Assembly: GCA_035610365.1 (NCBI GenBank)
Contig: CM069432.1
Span: forward strand, 8,556,001 to 8,620,000
DNA from: Aquatica leii
Taxonomy: Eukaryota; Arthropoda; Insecta; Coleoptera; Lampyridae
DNA length: 64,000 nt
Direction: 5' to 3'
The notes under the pieces were generated by a model, which had not been told where the DNA came from, did no database searches, and saw nothing but the letters and a program-made list of their open reading frames with translations. This document shows, piece after piece, positions 23,434 through 35,220 of this stretch (its first letter is position 1; every line of letters starts with the position of its first letter). The translations under genes were made by a program, and so were the position numbers.

Positions 23434-23753
23434 CATCGTAGGACTAGTAGTTTTTTCGCAACATTAAGACCTAGAATCACATGGATAAAAAATGAAACTA
23501 GATATACTCAGGATGCTCAAAACAGATATTTTTATTCCTTAATTTAACATTATTATGGTTATGATACATAAAAAAATCAACTAGATATGACTCAAAGCTG
23601 TTATGGTATGACGTATTATATTAGGTAAATGTAAACCTGTGTTCCTTCCATCCTGTGGTTACGATAAGGAAACTAAACTGCAAAGTAGGCAACATTAAAA
23701 TGATCTAACACTTACTGTATATATCTATACCTTACATTATTTCTACGATTGCT

Positions 23754-26700
23754 CTATTTCTTCGTCCTCTGATCCTTCTTCTTCCAGTGCGTGGTTTTTA
23801 CGCGCAGTTCCACGACAACGACCACATAATTGAGAACATGCAAGGCCTCAGTCTTGCAGTTACATGTTATCAGATGAACAAGTTCATCGGGTGCCGGAGG
23901 TGTAGTACTTGGCACAGGAATCAGCATGTCTGAAGACTCACGCCATCCCCAGTTGATTGGCTTAACGGTGTCATTTTCTCCGTGCCAAATTTGTACTTGC
24001 AGTATCAGTCCCAACTACAGTGACTGTTTTACCACTGGAGTGAAATTCTAGTGCAGTGGAGACAATCAGCGTATCAGCATCTGACTCTGCTTGATACGTA
24101 GTGAGATTCGACTGTTGAAACTTTGTGCGTAAAGCCTTTATTAATCGGGACTTGTTCTTTCCACTACCCAAAAAGTCACGCTGTTATGTTGCAATGGTAG
24201 CTTCATGAAAAACAACTTCACGAGAGTTTGTACCAGCTCTCCGGAACTGTTCTTGACAATTTATGGAAGGAAGACCATCGTATCCATCAAACACCACAAT
24301 GGAGGACAACCCGTAATGAGTGAGAACGTAAGTTACATACGATGTAGAAATTTGGCCATAGGTTGATGGATGGGACCAGATAACCTTGTGAAGAAGATAA
24401 CCACCATCTATAACGTATACATTTTCATTAGAATAGCACCGTCCGTACACGGCTCAAACTTTTCGATAAAATCAAAAAAGACTGACTTTTGTGTCTTTCT
24501 CATTTTTGATCCATCAAAGAGGGAAGTGGGGTAGGGCGCAAGTTCATAATGCATATATTGCTTAAGTTCTAACTGCGATTTTTAAACACATGCTATTCTA
24601 AGAAACAGTTGCGGGGGTTAACAGGAATTACCTCGTCGCGAACTGTTACCGTGCCGTTCATAAACGATATTGGGGTAACTTTATCTTTCCGTTTGAGTTT
24701 TACATTTGTAAACTTTAGTCCCGTCATTCTGTTTTGTGCATCGAGGCACAGTCACAATTAATTGACGAATCCGCAACAATCCCTGTAGATAACGAAATCA
24801 GTTCGTCCTGTACTGTTTCATCAAAGGGAGAGTGTGCCCAAACCATGAAACAATCTGTCTAAAGTCTCGTAGTTCAACGTGCTGTTCAGAGAATACATGA
24901 GTGAGTCGACACAGTGTCTCCATTGCATTACAAACCCTCATGCATGCTTTCTGTTCTAAAATCCAGCGAGCAAGAGTGCTATTCGTTATTCCTCGGTCAT
25001 GGGTGAGACCTTCGGTCTTAAAAGCACGCATGAGGTTTTGTTCAATTACCATATCCGTCCACGTGCCTGACCAAAACTTATGAATGCGACGAATATTAAA
25101 ATAGCCCAGGTTGCAAAACTTATGAAATTCCTCTGCAGACATCCTATTTTCTAAGTTTTCCATTTCCTGCAAATACAGGTGGACACACTTTGCGTATTGC
25201 AGGTGTCCTGCAGCATGAAAAAAGAGCAACATGCTTCGTATACATTCCAAATGCAGTATCCAACTGGCAACTACTTCACATCGTTCTTTAAAACGTTCTG
25301 AAACTCTGATCAGGGTATCGTTGATCACAAGGTATTCTGGCAAGCAGGAGTTATCCACAAAATATGTTTGCAGATTAGTGATCTCTCTCTTTGTAGTTTT
25401 CTCAAGGTCTGTCTGTTGCATCAACATTACTCCAATAGCCAATTGTGTGAGAAAATGTGCCTTAACAGATCGACTGTCCAGTCATCATGTGGCTAATTGC
25501 TTTGGCGTATACTAAGGACCACACATCTTCTAACCCACTTCCGCCCATGATGTATCCGATTGAACCCATATAGGACATTAACAGGTGAAAGCCACCTAAT
25601 CTTACTACAACATTCGTCAAATCTCCACTAATGTTGCTAGCGACGATATCAGATGCTTTAAGATATAGAAACTGATCGAATGTTACAAAGCAATGCTTCT
25701 GGTTTTGCTTTAGGCACCGAGAAGCTGCAAACTTAAATGCAGTGTAAATAGTGCTCATATTGGAAGGATCTAACCTTATGAAAGGCAACGCTTCTACGCT
25801 ACTAATATGGTAAGGTGTGCATTTCTCGAAACCGGTTTGCATAAATCCGTTCCACGAGGGAATACCAAGATTTCCTAAGCTGTGACAAACTAACCATAGG
25901 CGGTCCAACAGAAAAAATCTATGGCCAAATCCAGAACGGATAGGCAACTTGTCAACAGCAGCCACATCGCGCATTGTAATTTTAGCTAATCCAGCTTTTG
26001 CAAGCGCCCTATACCATGCAACTAGAAAGTCACCATAGACAGCAATGTTGTCTGCCTTTAGATCTTTTATTACCCTTGGAACAGCGCATATGACTTTTTC
26101 TATATCTGCAGGTAGTGTTGTCCACTTAATGCCACCCATACAATAAAAACTATTTAAGCCATCAATTGTCTTGACATTATAGTCAGCATTGTCAAACACA
26201 AATTGTGTAAATTTGTTTATTAATTGCTATCAAAAAGTTTTCCAATCTTAGAGTTTCGGAGTAGGAAGAAGAATATCCCAAGCTACTTAGCAACTGAATT
26301 AGATGCTTTGAAGCGAAACGTCTATGCTCGTAAAGGTCAACACCAAGCAGCAGGGGCAAAAGAAAAGATCGAGGCCTGCAAGCGGACATCACTGCTTGTT
26401 CGAGAGCAGCTCGCTTCAACTCCAAACCTTCCGAGTCGATCTTTGATTGGAGTATTACGTCAAAGAAACATATTAGAGAATCCGGTATTGTAGATCTGAG
26501 ACTTTCAACAGATAAGTGATGGACTCAGGATATTCGTCCATGTTGTTTACCAGAATTCTTATGTCCTCTCTCATTATTTCTGCAGCAGTTTTGACTATTC
26601 GACGTCTTTCCTCGCATTTATCTTCTTTCTTTTCGGTATACTATGAATTATGCAGAATTTTGTGAGCCGAATCCTTAAAACTGGCTACTGCCATCTGACC

Positions 26701-27467
26701 TGACTTTTCAGTTATAACAATGTTATCACCTTAACGCTTCTGAATTTTTAATTTTAGCCATTTACTACTGTATCCTTCGTGTTGATTCCCAAGATAACTT
26801 TGGAACCGGCTTGTCAAACCGGTAATAGAATATTGACATTCTTCGCTATTTTCCATGAACTGGCAAAGACTGTCAAATACTGCTGTTAGTATGGGATCTT
26901 CAATTTTTCCACGGTGCCTAGTTGTTGCAGGTTCCTTACAAAATTCCAAATGACAATTTTGATGGTATCTTGCCTCCGCTGCTACTAAATCACCTACGTT
27001 GGTAATACGTGCCAATACAGTCCGTCCTAATAAATCGTCTCTTTTTAAAACATGAGCAACAAGAGTTGTTTTAAAGGGGATTGTTTCGACGTGATGAACA
27101 GTATATCTGTATTTTAAAGCTTTTTTGTTTTCAACATTTTTATTTGCTTCCAATCCGCAAAACATACAGTGGGTTTTAAAATCAAATTCGTTCCCATCCA
27201 AAGCAGCTTGAGTGCGGGATTGAGGTTCTTTCTTTTTAGTCTCGGGAATCGGTTGAACTTTTTTAGCAGAAGCCTGAATATTAGTTTTACTAGTATATGT
27301 TTTACGACAAATTGAATGGAGTTTGATGTGCTGAACACCTTCCAGTTTCTTTGATAAACCATCTTGTCTTTGCTCACTAGCGGCTCTTACAGTTTTACGA
27401 TGTTATAAGATTTATCCGAGGAAGAAAATAATTTCTCGCAGATGAGACAAGTTTCAAGGTCATCCAT
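23754..27467 (-). pseudogene. Academ-like large transposase-type protein with XPG-like nuclease end (broken)
   Basis: Start at 27467 (MDDLETCLICEKLF, a CxxC pair). Next come SICRKTYTSKTNIQA and FKTHCMFCGLEANKN with RYHQNCHLEFC, suggesting zinc binding. From 26425: ACRPRSFLLPLLLG and LLSSLGYSSSYSE. From 26199: FDNADYNVKTIDGLNSFYCM, PSWNGFMQ, CFVTFDQFLYLKA and VVVRLGGFHLLMSYMGSIG. From 25442: FWSGTWTDMVIEQNLMRAFK and SEQHVELRDF. At 24710-24480: HYELAPYPTSLFD. At 24450-24060 the XPG-like core VYVIDGGYLLHKV, IVVFDGYDGLPS, ESDADTLIV. A deletion near 24010 jumps from VVGTDT to WHGENDTVKPINWGW. The end has CNCKTE...CGRCRG and an acidic tail. At least five frameshifts or stops break it. I know the family mostly as unannotated arthropod and cnidarian proteins. 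Confidence 0.7.
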
Positions 27468-27551
27468 TCTTGTAGATATTAATTCAATTCGTACTGAAAT
27501 GAATCGAGATAATCGTATATTGATTGAAAAATAACACAGGCCAACAAATAA

Positions 27552-27714
27552 AAAATAGTATATGACATTTTTTGTAGAGATTTTAAAGATCTTTAATTTA
27601 TGTTACTTGAAAATTTACCGTTAGAGCGCTTATAAGCGAGATAATAAAATAAGCTTTTTTGTCCGCCATTTTGTAATATGGCGGCTTACGCACGCGGAGG
27701 ATTGATGATGAACT
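27552..27714 (-). repeat. Right terminal inverted repeat of the Academ-like element
   Basis: Partner of 23269-23433. It lies 85 bp upstream of the gene's start codon at 27467, so it would serve as promoter and 5' leader. It contains GTCCGCCATTTTG (27661-27673) and a neighbouring ATATGGCGGC, both YY1/Pho-like words. Confidence 0.85.
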
Positions 27715-27725
27715 TTAGTATGTTG

Positions 27726-29860
27726 GAAAGGATCATGTAAATTATATCTCTGCCAATTTTCACCTTTGTACTATTTACTTCCAGGTTTAGTCGAAATTCT
27801 AACTATAATGACTGGGCAAATAATTAATCGATGTAGCAAGTTATTACACGTAATTACCATCAATAACTATTATACTTGGTCTTAATTCAAATTAATTTGC
27901 ACTATGTAAATCTGTGGTCATTATTAAAGTTTTACAAGAAAGTTGTACCACTGGTTGTACTTTGAAAACAAGCAAAATGATGCCATACGGTACACTAATA
28001 TGTCAACGTCAACTACTAGTAAACAAAAACTAAATTTTGTTATTTAAATATATAAATAAAATAGAAAATGATCATTTCCAAATTTTCCTATAAACAACTT
28101 TCAATTGCAAATTATTCACACAGTATAAACAAAGTCGTAAACTATAATAATTATTTTTATTTCATTACTGTAGCTATTGCAATAATGATTGTCTTTTGTT
28201 ATTACTAGTTTTGATCCTAGTCGTCTTTATTCCTTCACTTGTTAAATTTAAAACGCTTCGCAAAATGGTGCCCGTCTCGAACGCAATTTTATTCTTAGAA
28301 TTTTTGTAACACAGTCAAGTTGATTTATTTCAACTTTTCGTTTTGACTTGGAAACTAAACTCCTTGTTGAACGTACTTTACCATACATTCAACATTAAAA
28401 TTTAAAACAAAGTTTTTAGAAAAAGGCACAGAAAAGCTCAGTTGAAAGTTGATTACGACATTGGTGAAGCATAAATTCAAAGAAAAAACCTCCATTTTTA
28501 AACATACGTAATTAGTGGTAATGTAAACACTAAAATAATTAATTTAATTTTACTCAATATTCGAAAGGTTCATAAAACCAAAGCAAACAATTAAATTGGG
28601 TAGACGGGTCTACGCGCAATTAAGGGATACTTAATCCTGACTGGTTTTATAGTCATTGCCAAGTCAACGATCGAATCGCCAATAATTTATCATTAGTCTT
28701 GTTTTTTTAAATAACCAGTAAATCTTAAAACTATGTTAATGCATTAGGTATAAAATTAAACACTTTATAATATTGAGATGAAATTACAAACGGGGGAATA
28801 ATTTTAGCGTCGTCATCAAGAGCTGCATGGATGCACGTAAAAAAAAACAAAGAATAAGATGTGCGATTTCGAAGCGGCGAAGTCAGGTTTACTTAATTAG
28901 CAATAAATGCCTTTAGCTAATTGCATCCCTTGTAGATTGAACGATTTTACAGCGCCATTATAATATATTTATATATGCAGTCAAGCTAGGCATTTGTATT
29001 TATAACAACTTATTCGCAATTATTGCATTTTAAAAAAATGTGTTAAACGTTATTGGTGAAAGCGTTAAAATGCAAACATTTTATATATACAACCTTGTAA
29101 ATTGGCACAACTACGACCTTTTATGCCTAAACCGCCGTGCTCGGGTTTCAATTACCCATTAGCACCAGATTGTGTGAGAATTTTTGCACCTGGTGCTTCC
29201 ATTATCATTTTATCGCATGGTATTATTTTCTCGAGAGGATGTTTTATATTTTAACGCAAAGAAAATTATAAGTTTTTCTATAATAAACAGTTAATAAAAC
29301 CAATTCGGTTTTATGTACTAACTCGTTTTCTTAAAACGGCGATTGGTGCTACTTATAGTAGTAGTTATGACAGTATTTACTGAGTACTGTGATAAAAATT
29401 ACAATTTTGTATAAATAAAGATGTTCTATAAATCATAATGTTATTTTTTTAATAATAATTGTATTCTAATTTTGAATTCGATCAACTACTTAACGTATTC
29501 GTCAAAATAATGAAGACATTTTCTACGAATATAAGCATGTGGTTAAACAAAAAAAAATGGTAGTTGGCCTAGTAAAATTTAATAAGAAAATTGGCTAGAA
29601 TAATTGCGCTGTTCAAAATTATATAAAACAACAAAACTATGGATTTACAGGCTTCGATTGGTTTTCAAAAACTTGGTTTGAAATCAAGCTAAGTTTTCGA
29701 AAAATCAGGTCCAGTTTTTAAATAATCAAGCCAAGATTTTACATGTCAAGCTTTTACCAATCTTTCAAGCTCCTAAAAATAATATTACCTTGATGTAAAA
29801 TTTATACCCCAAAATAAAATTGATCGAAGGCAATTTACACAAATCACTTTAGCAAACACC
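27726..29860. other. AT-rich sequence, no gene seen
   Basis: No coding frame of note. Around 29161-29200 GCACCAG and CTGGTGC form an inverted pair with a ~20-bp loop, too weak to call a structured RNA. No repeat unit from elsewhere in the window was recognised. Confidence 0.5.
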
Positions 29861-32800
29861 GTCAACTAAAAAAATCAAAACAGAAATTCAGCAAGTTGTA
29901 GCACTGAGTAAAAAAACTAAATTTATAATTTATACTTTTTACATCACAACGTTTTTTGTTTATTTAGCTGAAGGTTTGTTTTTGTTACAACCGCAGATAA
30001 GCATAATCGAGTACACAAAGTACAAAATACGAAGAAATAGAGATTAGTATTTGGTGTAAGTATTTTACAATTTCTTTTATTGATGACGGATAAATAAAGA
30101 GAACCATAATTAACGCAATGCATAAAAACGTTTTAAAATATGGATTTCACAGCATTTACCACATGGTTAAAATCAAAAGTCAAAATGCACTTATTTAAAT
30201 ATACAGAACTAGCCTGAAAACTTTATTTGCAAATATCACTTAAGACCAAACTAAAAAAAAAATTATTTAACGCCAAAAGAAAACTTTTCCTTAATGGAAT
30301 ATTTGTGGATGTTAAAGTTTATTGCATAACTGTTATTTTTTGGAACAGAAAACTATTACGTTAAGTTGAAGTAGCCATTACAATGTGCGATATCACCATG
30401 GTACAAAAAACTATAAAACTTAAAGTGTGCTAAATGACAAAAATCAGCGCCAACTAAAGAAATCATAACAGAAATTCAGCAAGTTGTCGCACTGGCTAAA
30501 AAACTAAATTTATAATTTATGATTCTTACATCACAACGTTTTTTGTTTATTTAGCTAAAGGTTTGTTTTTGTTACAACCGCAGATAAGCATATTCAATTA
30601 CAAAAATACAAAATACGAAGAAATAGAGATTAGTATTTAATGTAAGTATTTTACAATTTATTTTATTGATGGCGGATAAATAAAGAGAACCATAATTAAC
30701 GCAATGCACGAAAACGTTTTAAAATACGGATTTCACAGCATTTACCACACGGTTAATATTAAAAGTAAAAATTCACTTATTTAAATAGACAAAACTAGCC
30801 TGAAAACTTTATTTGCAAATATCACTTAAGACCAAACCAAAAAAAAATTATTTAACGCTAAAAGAAAACTTTTCCTTAATGGAATATTTGTATATGTTAA
30901 AGTTTATTGCATAACTGTTATTTTTTGGAACAGAAAACTATTACGTTAAGTTGAAGTAGCCATTACAATGTGCGATATCACCATGGTACAAAAAACTATA
31001 AAACTTAAAGTGTACTAAATGACAAAAATCAGCGCCAACTAAAGAAATCAAAACAGAAATTTAGCAAGTTGTAGCACTGAGTAAAAAAACTAAATTTATA
31101 ATTTATGATTCTTACATCACAACGTTTTTTGTTTATTTAGCTAAAGGTTTGTTTTTGTTACAACCGCAGATAAGCATATTCAATTACAAAAATACAAAAT
31201 ACGAAGAAATAGAGATTAGTATTTAATGTAAGTATTTTACAATTTATTTTATTGATGACGGATAAATAAAGAGAACCATAATTAACGCAATGCATGAAAA
31301 CGTTTTAAAATACGGATTTCACAGCATTTACCACACGGTTAATATTAAAAGTAAAAATTCACTTATTTAAATAGACAAAACTAGCCTGAAAACTTTATTT
31401 GCAAATATCACTTAAAACCAAACCAAAAAAAAATTATTTAACGCTAAAAGAAAACTTTTCCTTAATGGAATATTTGTATATGTTAAAGTTTATTGCATAA
31501 CTGTTATTTTTTGGAACAGAAAACTATTACGTTAAGTTGAAGTAGCCATTACAATGTGCGATATCACCATGGTACAAAAAACTATAAAACTTAAAGTGTA
31601 CTAAATGACAAAAATCAGCGCCAACTAAAGAAATCAAAACAGAAATTTAGCAAGTTGTAGCACTGAGTAAAAAAACTAAATTTATAATTTATGCTTCTTA
31701 CATCACAACGTTTTTTGTTTATTTAGCTGAAGGTTTGTTTTTGTTACAACCGCAGATAAGCATAATCAAATACAGAAAATACAAAATACGAAGAAATAGA
31801 GATTAGTATTTGGTGTAAGTATTTTACAATTTCTTTTATTGATGACGGATAAATAAAGAGAACCATAATTAACGCAATGCATGAAAACGTTTTAAAATAC
31901 GGATTTCACAGCATTTACCACATGGTTAAAATTAAAAGTAAAAATTCACCTGAAAACATTATTTGCAAATATCACTTAAGACCAAACCAAAAAAAAAATA
32001 TTTAACGCTAAAAGAAAACTTTTCCTTAATGGAATATTTGTGGATGTTAAAGTTTATTGCATAACTGTTATTTTTTGAAACAGAAAACTATTACGTTAAG
32101 TTGAAGTATCCATTATAATGTGCGATATCACCATGGTACAAAAAACTATAAAACTTAAAGTGTACTAAATGACAAAAATCAGCGTCAACTAATGAAATCA
32201 TAACAGAAATTCAGCAAGTTGTCGCACTGAATAAAAAACTAAATTTATAATTTATGCTTCTTACATTACAACGTTTTTTGTTTATTTAGCTGAAGGTTGG
32301 TTTTTGTTACAACCGCAGATAAGCATAATCAAATACACAAAATACAAAATACGAAGAAATAGAGATTAGTATTTAGTGTAAGTATTTTACAATTTATTTT
32401 ATTGATGACGGATAAATAAAGAGAACCATAATTAACGCAATGCATGAAAACGTTTTAAAATACGGATTTCACATCATTTACTACATGGTAAAAATCAAAA
32501 GTCAAAATTGACTTGTTTAAATAGACAAAACTAGCCTGAAAACTTTATTATATAGGTTTGTTTTTCTTACAACCGCAGATAAACATAATCGAGTACACAA
32601 AATACAAAATACGAAGAAATAGAGATTAGTATTTGGTTTAAGTGTTTTACAATTTATTTTATTGATGACGGATAAATAAAAAAAAAACATAATTAACACA
32701 ATGTATGTAGACGCTTTAAAATACGGATTTCACAGTATTTACCACATGGTTAAAATCAAAAGTCAAAATTGACTTATTTAAATAGACAAAACTAGCCTGA

Positions 32801-32948
32801 AAACTTTATTTACAAATATCACTTAAGACCAAACCACAAAAAATTTATTTAACGCTAAAAGAAAACTTTTCCTTAATGTAATATATGTGGATGTTAAAGT
32901 TTATTGCATAACTGTTATTTTTTGGAACAGAAAACTTAGAAGTAGCTT
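29861..32948. repeat. Tandem repeat array, ~586-bp period, about 5 copies
   Basis: Measured with the anchor GAACCATAATTAACGCAATG, copies occur at 30101, 30687, 31273, 31860 and 32423: spacings 586, 586, 587 and 563. Unit boundaries set at G(C/T)CAACTAA lie at about 29861, 30449, 31034, 31620 and 32184. The fourth unit lacks ~23 bp (after AAAATTCAC near 31945). The fifth jumps near 32549 to an internal position of the next unit, leaving two partial copies. The final copy fades at about 32948. Units are highly alike and AT-rich, contain no long reading frame and show no similarity to the transposons here. Confidence 0.9.
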
Positions 32949-33221
32949 TTAGCAATTTGTTTATTATTGTATAGACATCGCACCGTTAACTTGTCATTAC
33001 GAGGAATGGACCACTTTCACTTATAGAATTTTACTAAAATGCAGCGAGCAGCGCGAACCTACTTATTCCCGTGAACTAAATAATTCGGCGAACAATAAAT
33101 CCCTTTGAGCAATTTCGATTTACCGACAACCTCCTGAAAACGTTTGGCGCGTTCAGTTCGGCTCGGAGACAGGTCCAGACTTGGCAAATTCTACTCTGCG
33201 CACTAGTTCATTCGGGCTAAA

Positions 33222-33560
33222 ATGTTCAAGTTTAGACGCACCTCAAGAGAAGCTGGTTTATCATTTAGCGAGATTGCCACTAAGACAAATAGAAGTTTCA
33301 CTACTGTAGTCCGCTGTTGTCAAAGATGGTCCCAGAAAAGCCAAATACAAAAAACAAGAGGTACAAAACGTCGTGCAAAAACGACAGACCGCAAAGATCA
33401 CCATCTTAGACTTTTAACATTAAAGGACCGCTTCACTTGCATACGAGCAATTGCAGATCAATAGTTTGGAGAACATGCAAGGTCTTCTGAGATGCAAACC
33501 GTTTATTGTTTCGGGCTGCGTGAATACGGTTCTCACCTTGTTTTTTTTTCAGCTTTGGGT
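33222..33560 (+). pseudogene. Tc1-like transposase N-terminal fragment
   Basis: The open frame 33222-33464 reads MFKFRRTSREAGLSFSEIAT, then FTTVVRCCQRWSQKSQ, KTRGTKRRAKTTDRKDHHLR and LTLKDRFTCIRAIADQ. This matches the paired helix-turn-helix DNA-binding region of Tc1 transposases ('rdaGlsf.eIa..t..s..TV.r....w.qeg' and 'T...d.HL.r.a..dR..s...la'). After the stop, CFGLREYGSH is a possible eroded continuation. The DDE catalytic domain and both ends are missing. Confidence 0.65.
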
Positions 33561-34290
33561 AGATTTAAACGGTGTCTCCCGTCCTAGTAATTCATTGTTT
33601 TAGCGTTTTTTTAAAATTTACTTTATAATTCAGCACCGCGAAACTTACAACCCAATCACCAGAACAAGTGAGTTAGTCGTAGCTCTCTTAAGTTACGAGT
33701 AATACCACGAAACAGGTGTTGTAATTTCTATGTCACTTAGTACATTTAAACAAAATCTAAGCAAAATTAGTCAAATTACTGATTATCTTAAAAGTAATAA
33801 ACTGTTTTACGTATTATGTAGAGACCCTAAATAACAAAGAAACCCACCTATGCGGCAGCTGCGTTAAATCCTTCTATCCCCTTGTCGTTCGCTTCAGCGC
33901 ACGCTAGAACTGTCCCAGAATCTATTTTCTGCAGTGAGTGGAAGCTTGATTGGCATCACTAAAAATGGAGAAGCGATGCAAAAATGGTTAATTCTATAAC
34001 CGTTTAAAATAGCGCTCCATTAGTATTTCGATGGCTGTAATCCATTTGAAAGCAGTGCGTACTGGGTACTTTGCAATATTTACAACGGTGCGTTTCTGAA
34101 GAATTTACATCGCGATGCTTAATATTAAAAAAACAATAAAATTCTATCAACATGTAAAAATTAATGACTTTCCATAAACCAACAAGAAATTGGAAGATAC
34201 AACAGATATACCAATTTTACAAAAACCATTGATGTTGGCTTCTCACGTTGAATAATAAAGAAAATTACCAAAATCACAACTCGCTCTTAG
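33561..34290. other. No gene recognised
   Basis: AT-rich with scattered stops. It may include eroded 5' parts of the LINE that becomes recognisable after 34290, but no protein motif is visible. Confidence 0.4.
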
Positions 34291-35220
34291 AATTCAAAAC
34301 AATCATAACTGTGGTGTAAGCTCTCAGCAAAATATTATAGATTCAAATACTCAAAAAAAAATGTTATTCTTGATGATATGCCACTAATTATAAAATATGA
34401 CTACTCTATTAGAAAACCTGCAAGAAGCACTGCGAGAAGATTAAAAAATTATCGAATGTGTTAGGCTTTGCAAAAACATAACCAGGGTACATTGTGGTCA
34501 TTGCAAAAACCACAGAAAAATTAAACCTTATGCGGAGAGAAAACCTTAAACTTCATGCTAGAAACACACTTTCCGGAAAGTACATTCATAGCAACAACCG
34601 TAGCAAGAAGTTAAAACCTTGACATACTACTTAAAAACGAGGGCCAAAAAAGGACTAAAAACTGACTAACAAACTGGTGGACAAAAATATTATTTGCGTT
34701 GCAAAATCTTCTGCTACATATGAAGCTCTAGGTCCCAATGCAATATTACCAATCACAATATTACAAGGATTGGCCTCTGTGAACAATATTTAGAGCTAGT
34801 ATAGCTCTATGTTACGTACCCAAACCAGGGCGAGAATCATAAACGAAACCTTTTCGCCCAAGTAGTTTGACATCTTTTATGCTCGAGACTACTGGAAAAT
34901 TAATAGATAAGCATATTAAAGACGAAGCTCTAGGTAAGGTACCTTTGTATCGACACCAAAATGCTTGCCAAGCGGATAAAACGTGTAAACTGAGCATATA
35001 CGAGCATTAAGCGACCAATAGATTGCACTGGGAACTTTCTTAGATAGCATTTGATAACATTAATTTCGACTCCATTTGGAAAGCTGTTTAAAATTGAGAA
35101 GCTTCTCGGTCGGTAGTAAAATGGATCAGCTCTTCGATAGCTTCCAAAAAAAAATTACAAGCTCGCTGGGCAATGTAACTAAAGAAGTATCGGCTACTAA
35201 AAAACACCCGCAAGAAAAAT
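34291..35220 (+). pseudogene. LINE copy 2: N-terminal part of reverse transcriptase
   Basis: Second, more decayed copy of the LINE family at 1280-4520. Recognisable pieces: KSSATYEALGPNAILPITIL near 34700, then YVPKPGRES, KPFRPSSLTSFMLETTGKLI and HIKDEALGKVPLYRHQNACQ near 34810-34970. The eroded motif A follows at FDNINFDSIWKAV near 35050. At 35200 the motif B start HPQ is cut by the LTR inserted at 35221. Several stops are present. It overlaps copy 1 in protein coordinates (both have NA-Y/C-Q and motif A), so it is a separate insertion. Confidence 0.75.

Larger units (their letters stand above)
23259..27725 (-). mobile_element. 4.46-kb DNA transposon with ~165-bp inverted repeats (Academ-like)
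   Basis: Bounded by long, well-matched inverted repeats, with one long broken gene on the minus strand between them. The large multi-domain protein ends in an XPG/FEN-like nuclease region. As I recall, the Academ superfamily pairs a large transposase with an XPG nuclease, so I place it there tentatively. The match extends weakly outward from the core repeat (23269, 27714) to CAACA/TGTTG (23259, 27725). No clear target duplication could be chosen. The left end lies within another coding fragment. Confidence 0.6.

Noticed and set aside
29161..29200. Hairpin GCACCAG/CTGGTGC as a possible small RNA or terminator
   Set aside because: Seven paired bases with a long loop and no supporting context; expected by chance in 64 kb.
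29861..32948. CRISPR-like or short regularly spaced repeat array
   Set aside because: The repeat period is ~586 bp with no spacer/repeat alternation; this is a eukaryotic tandem repeat.
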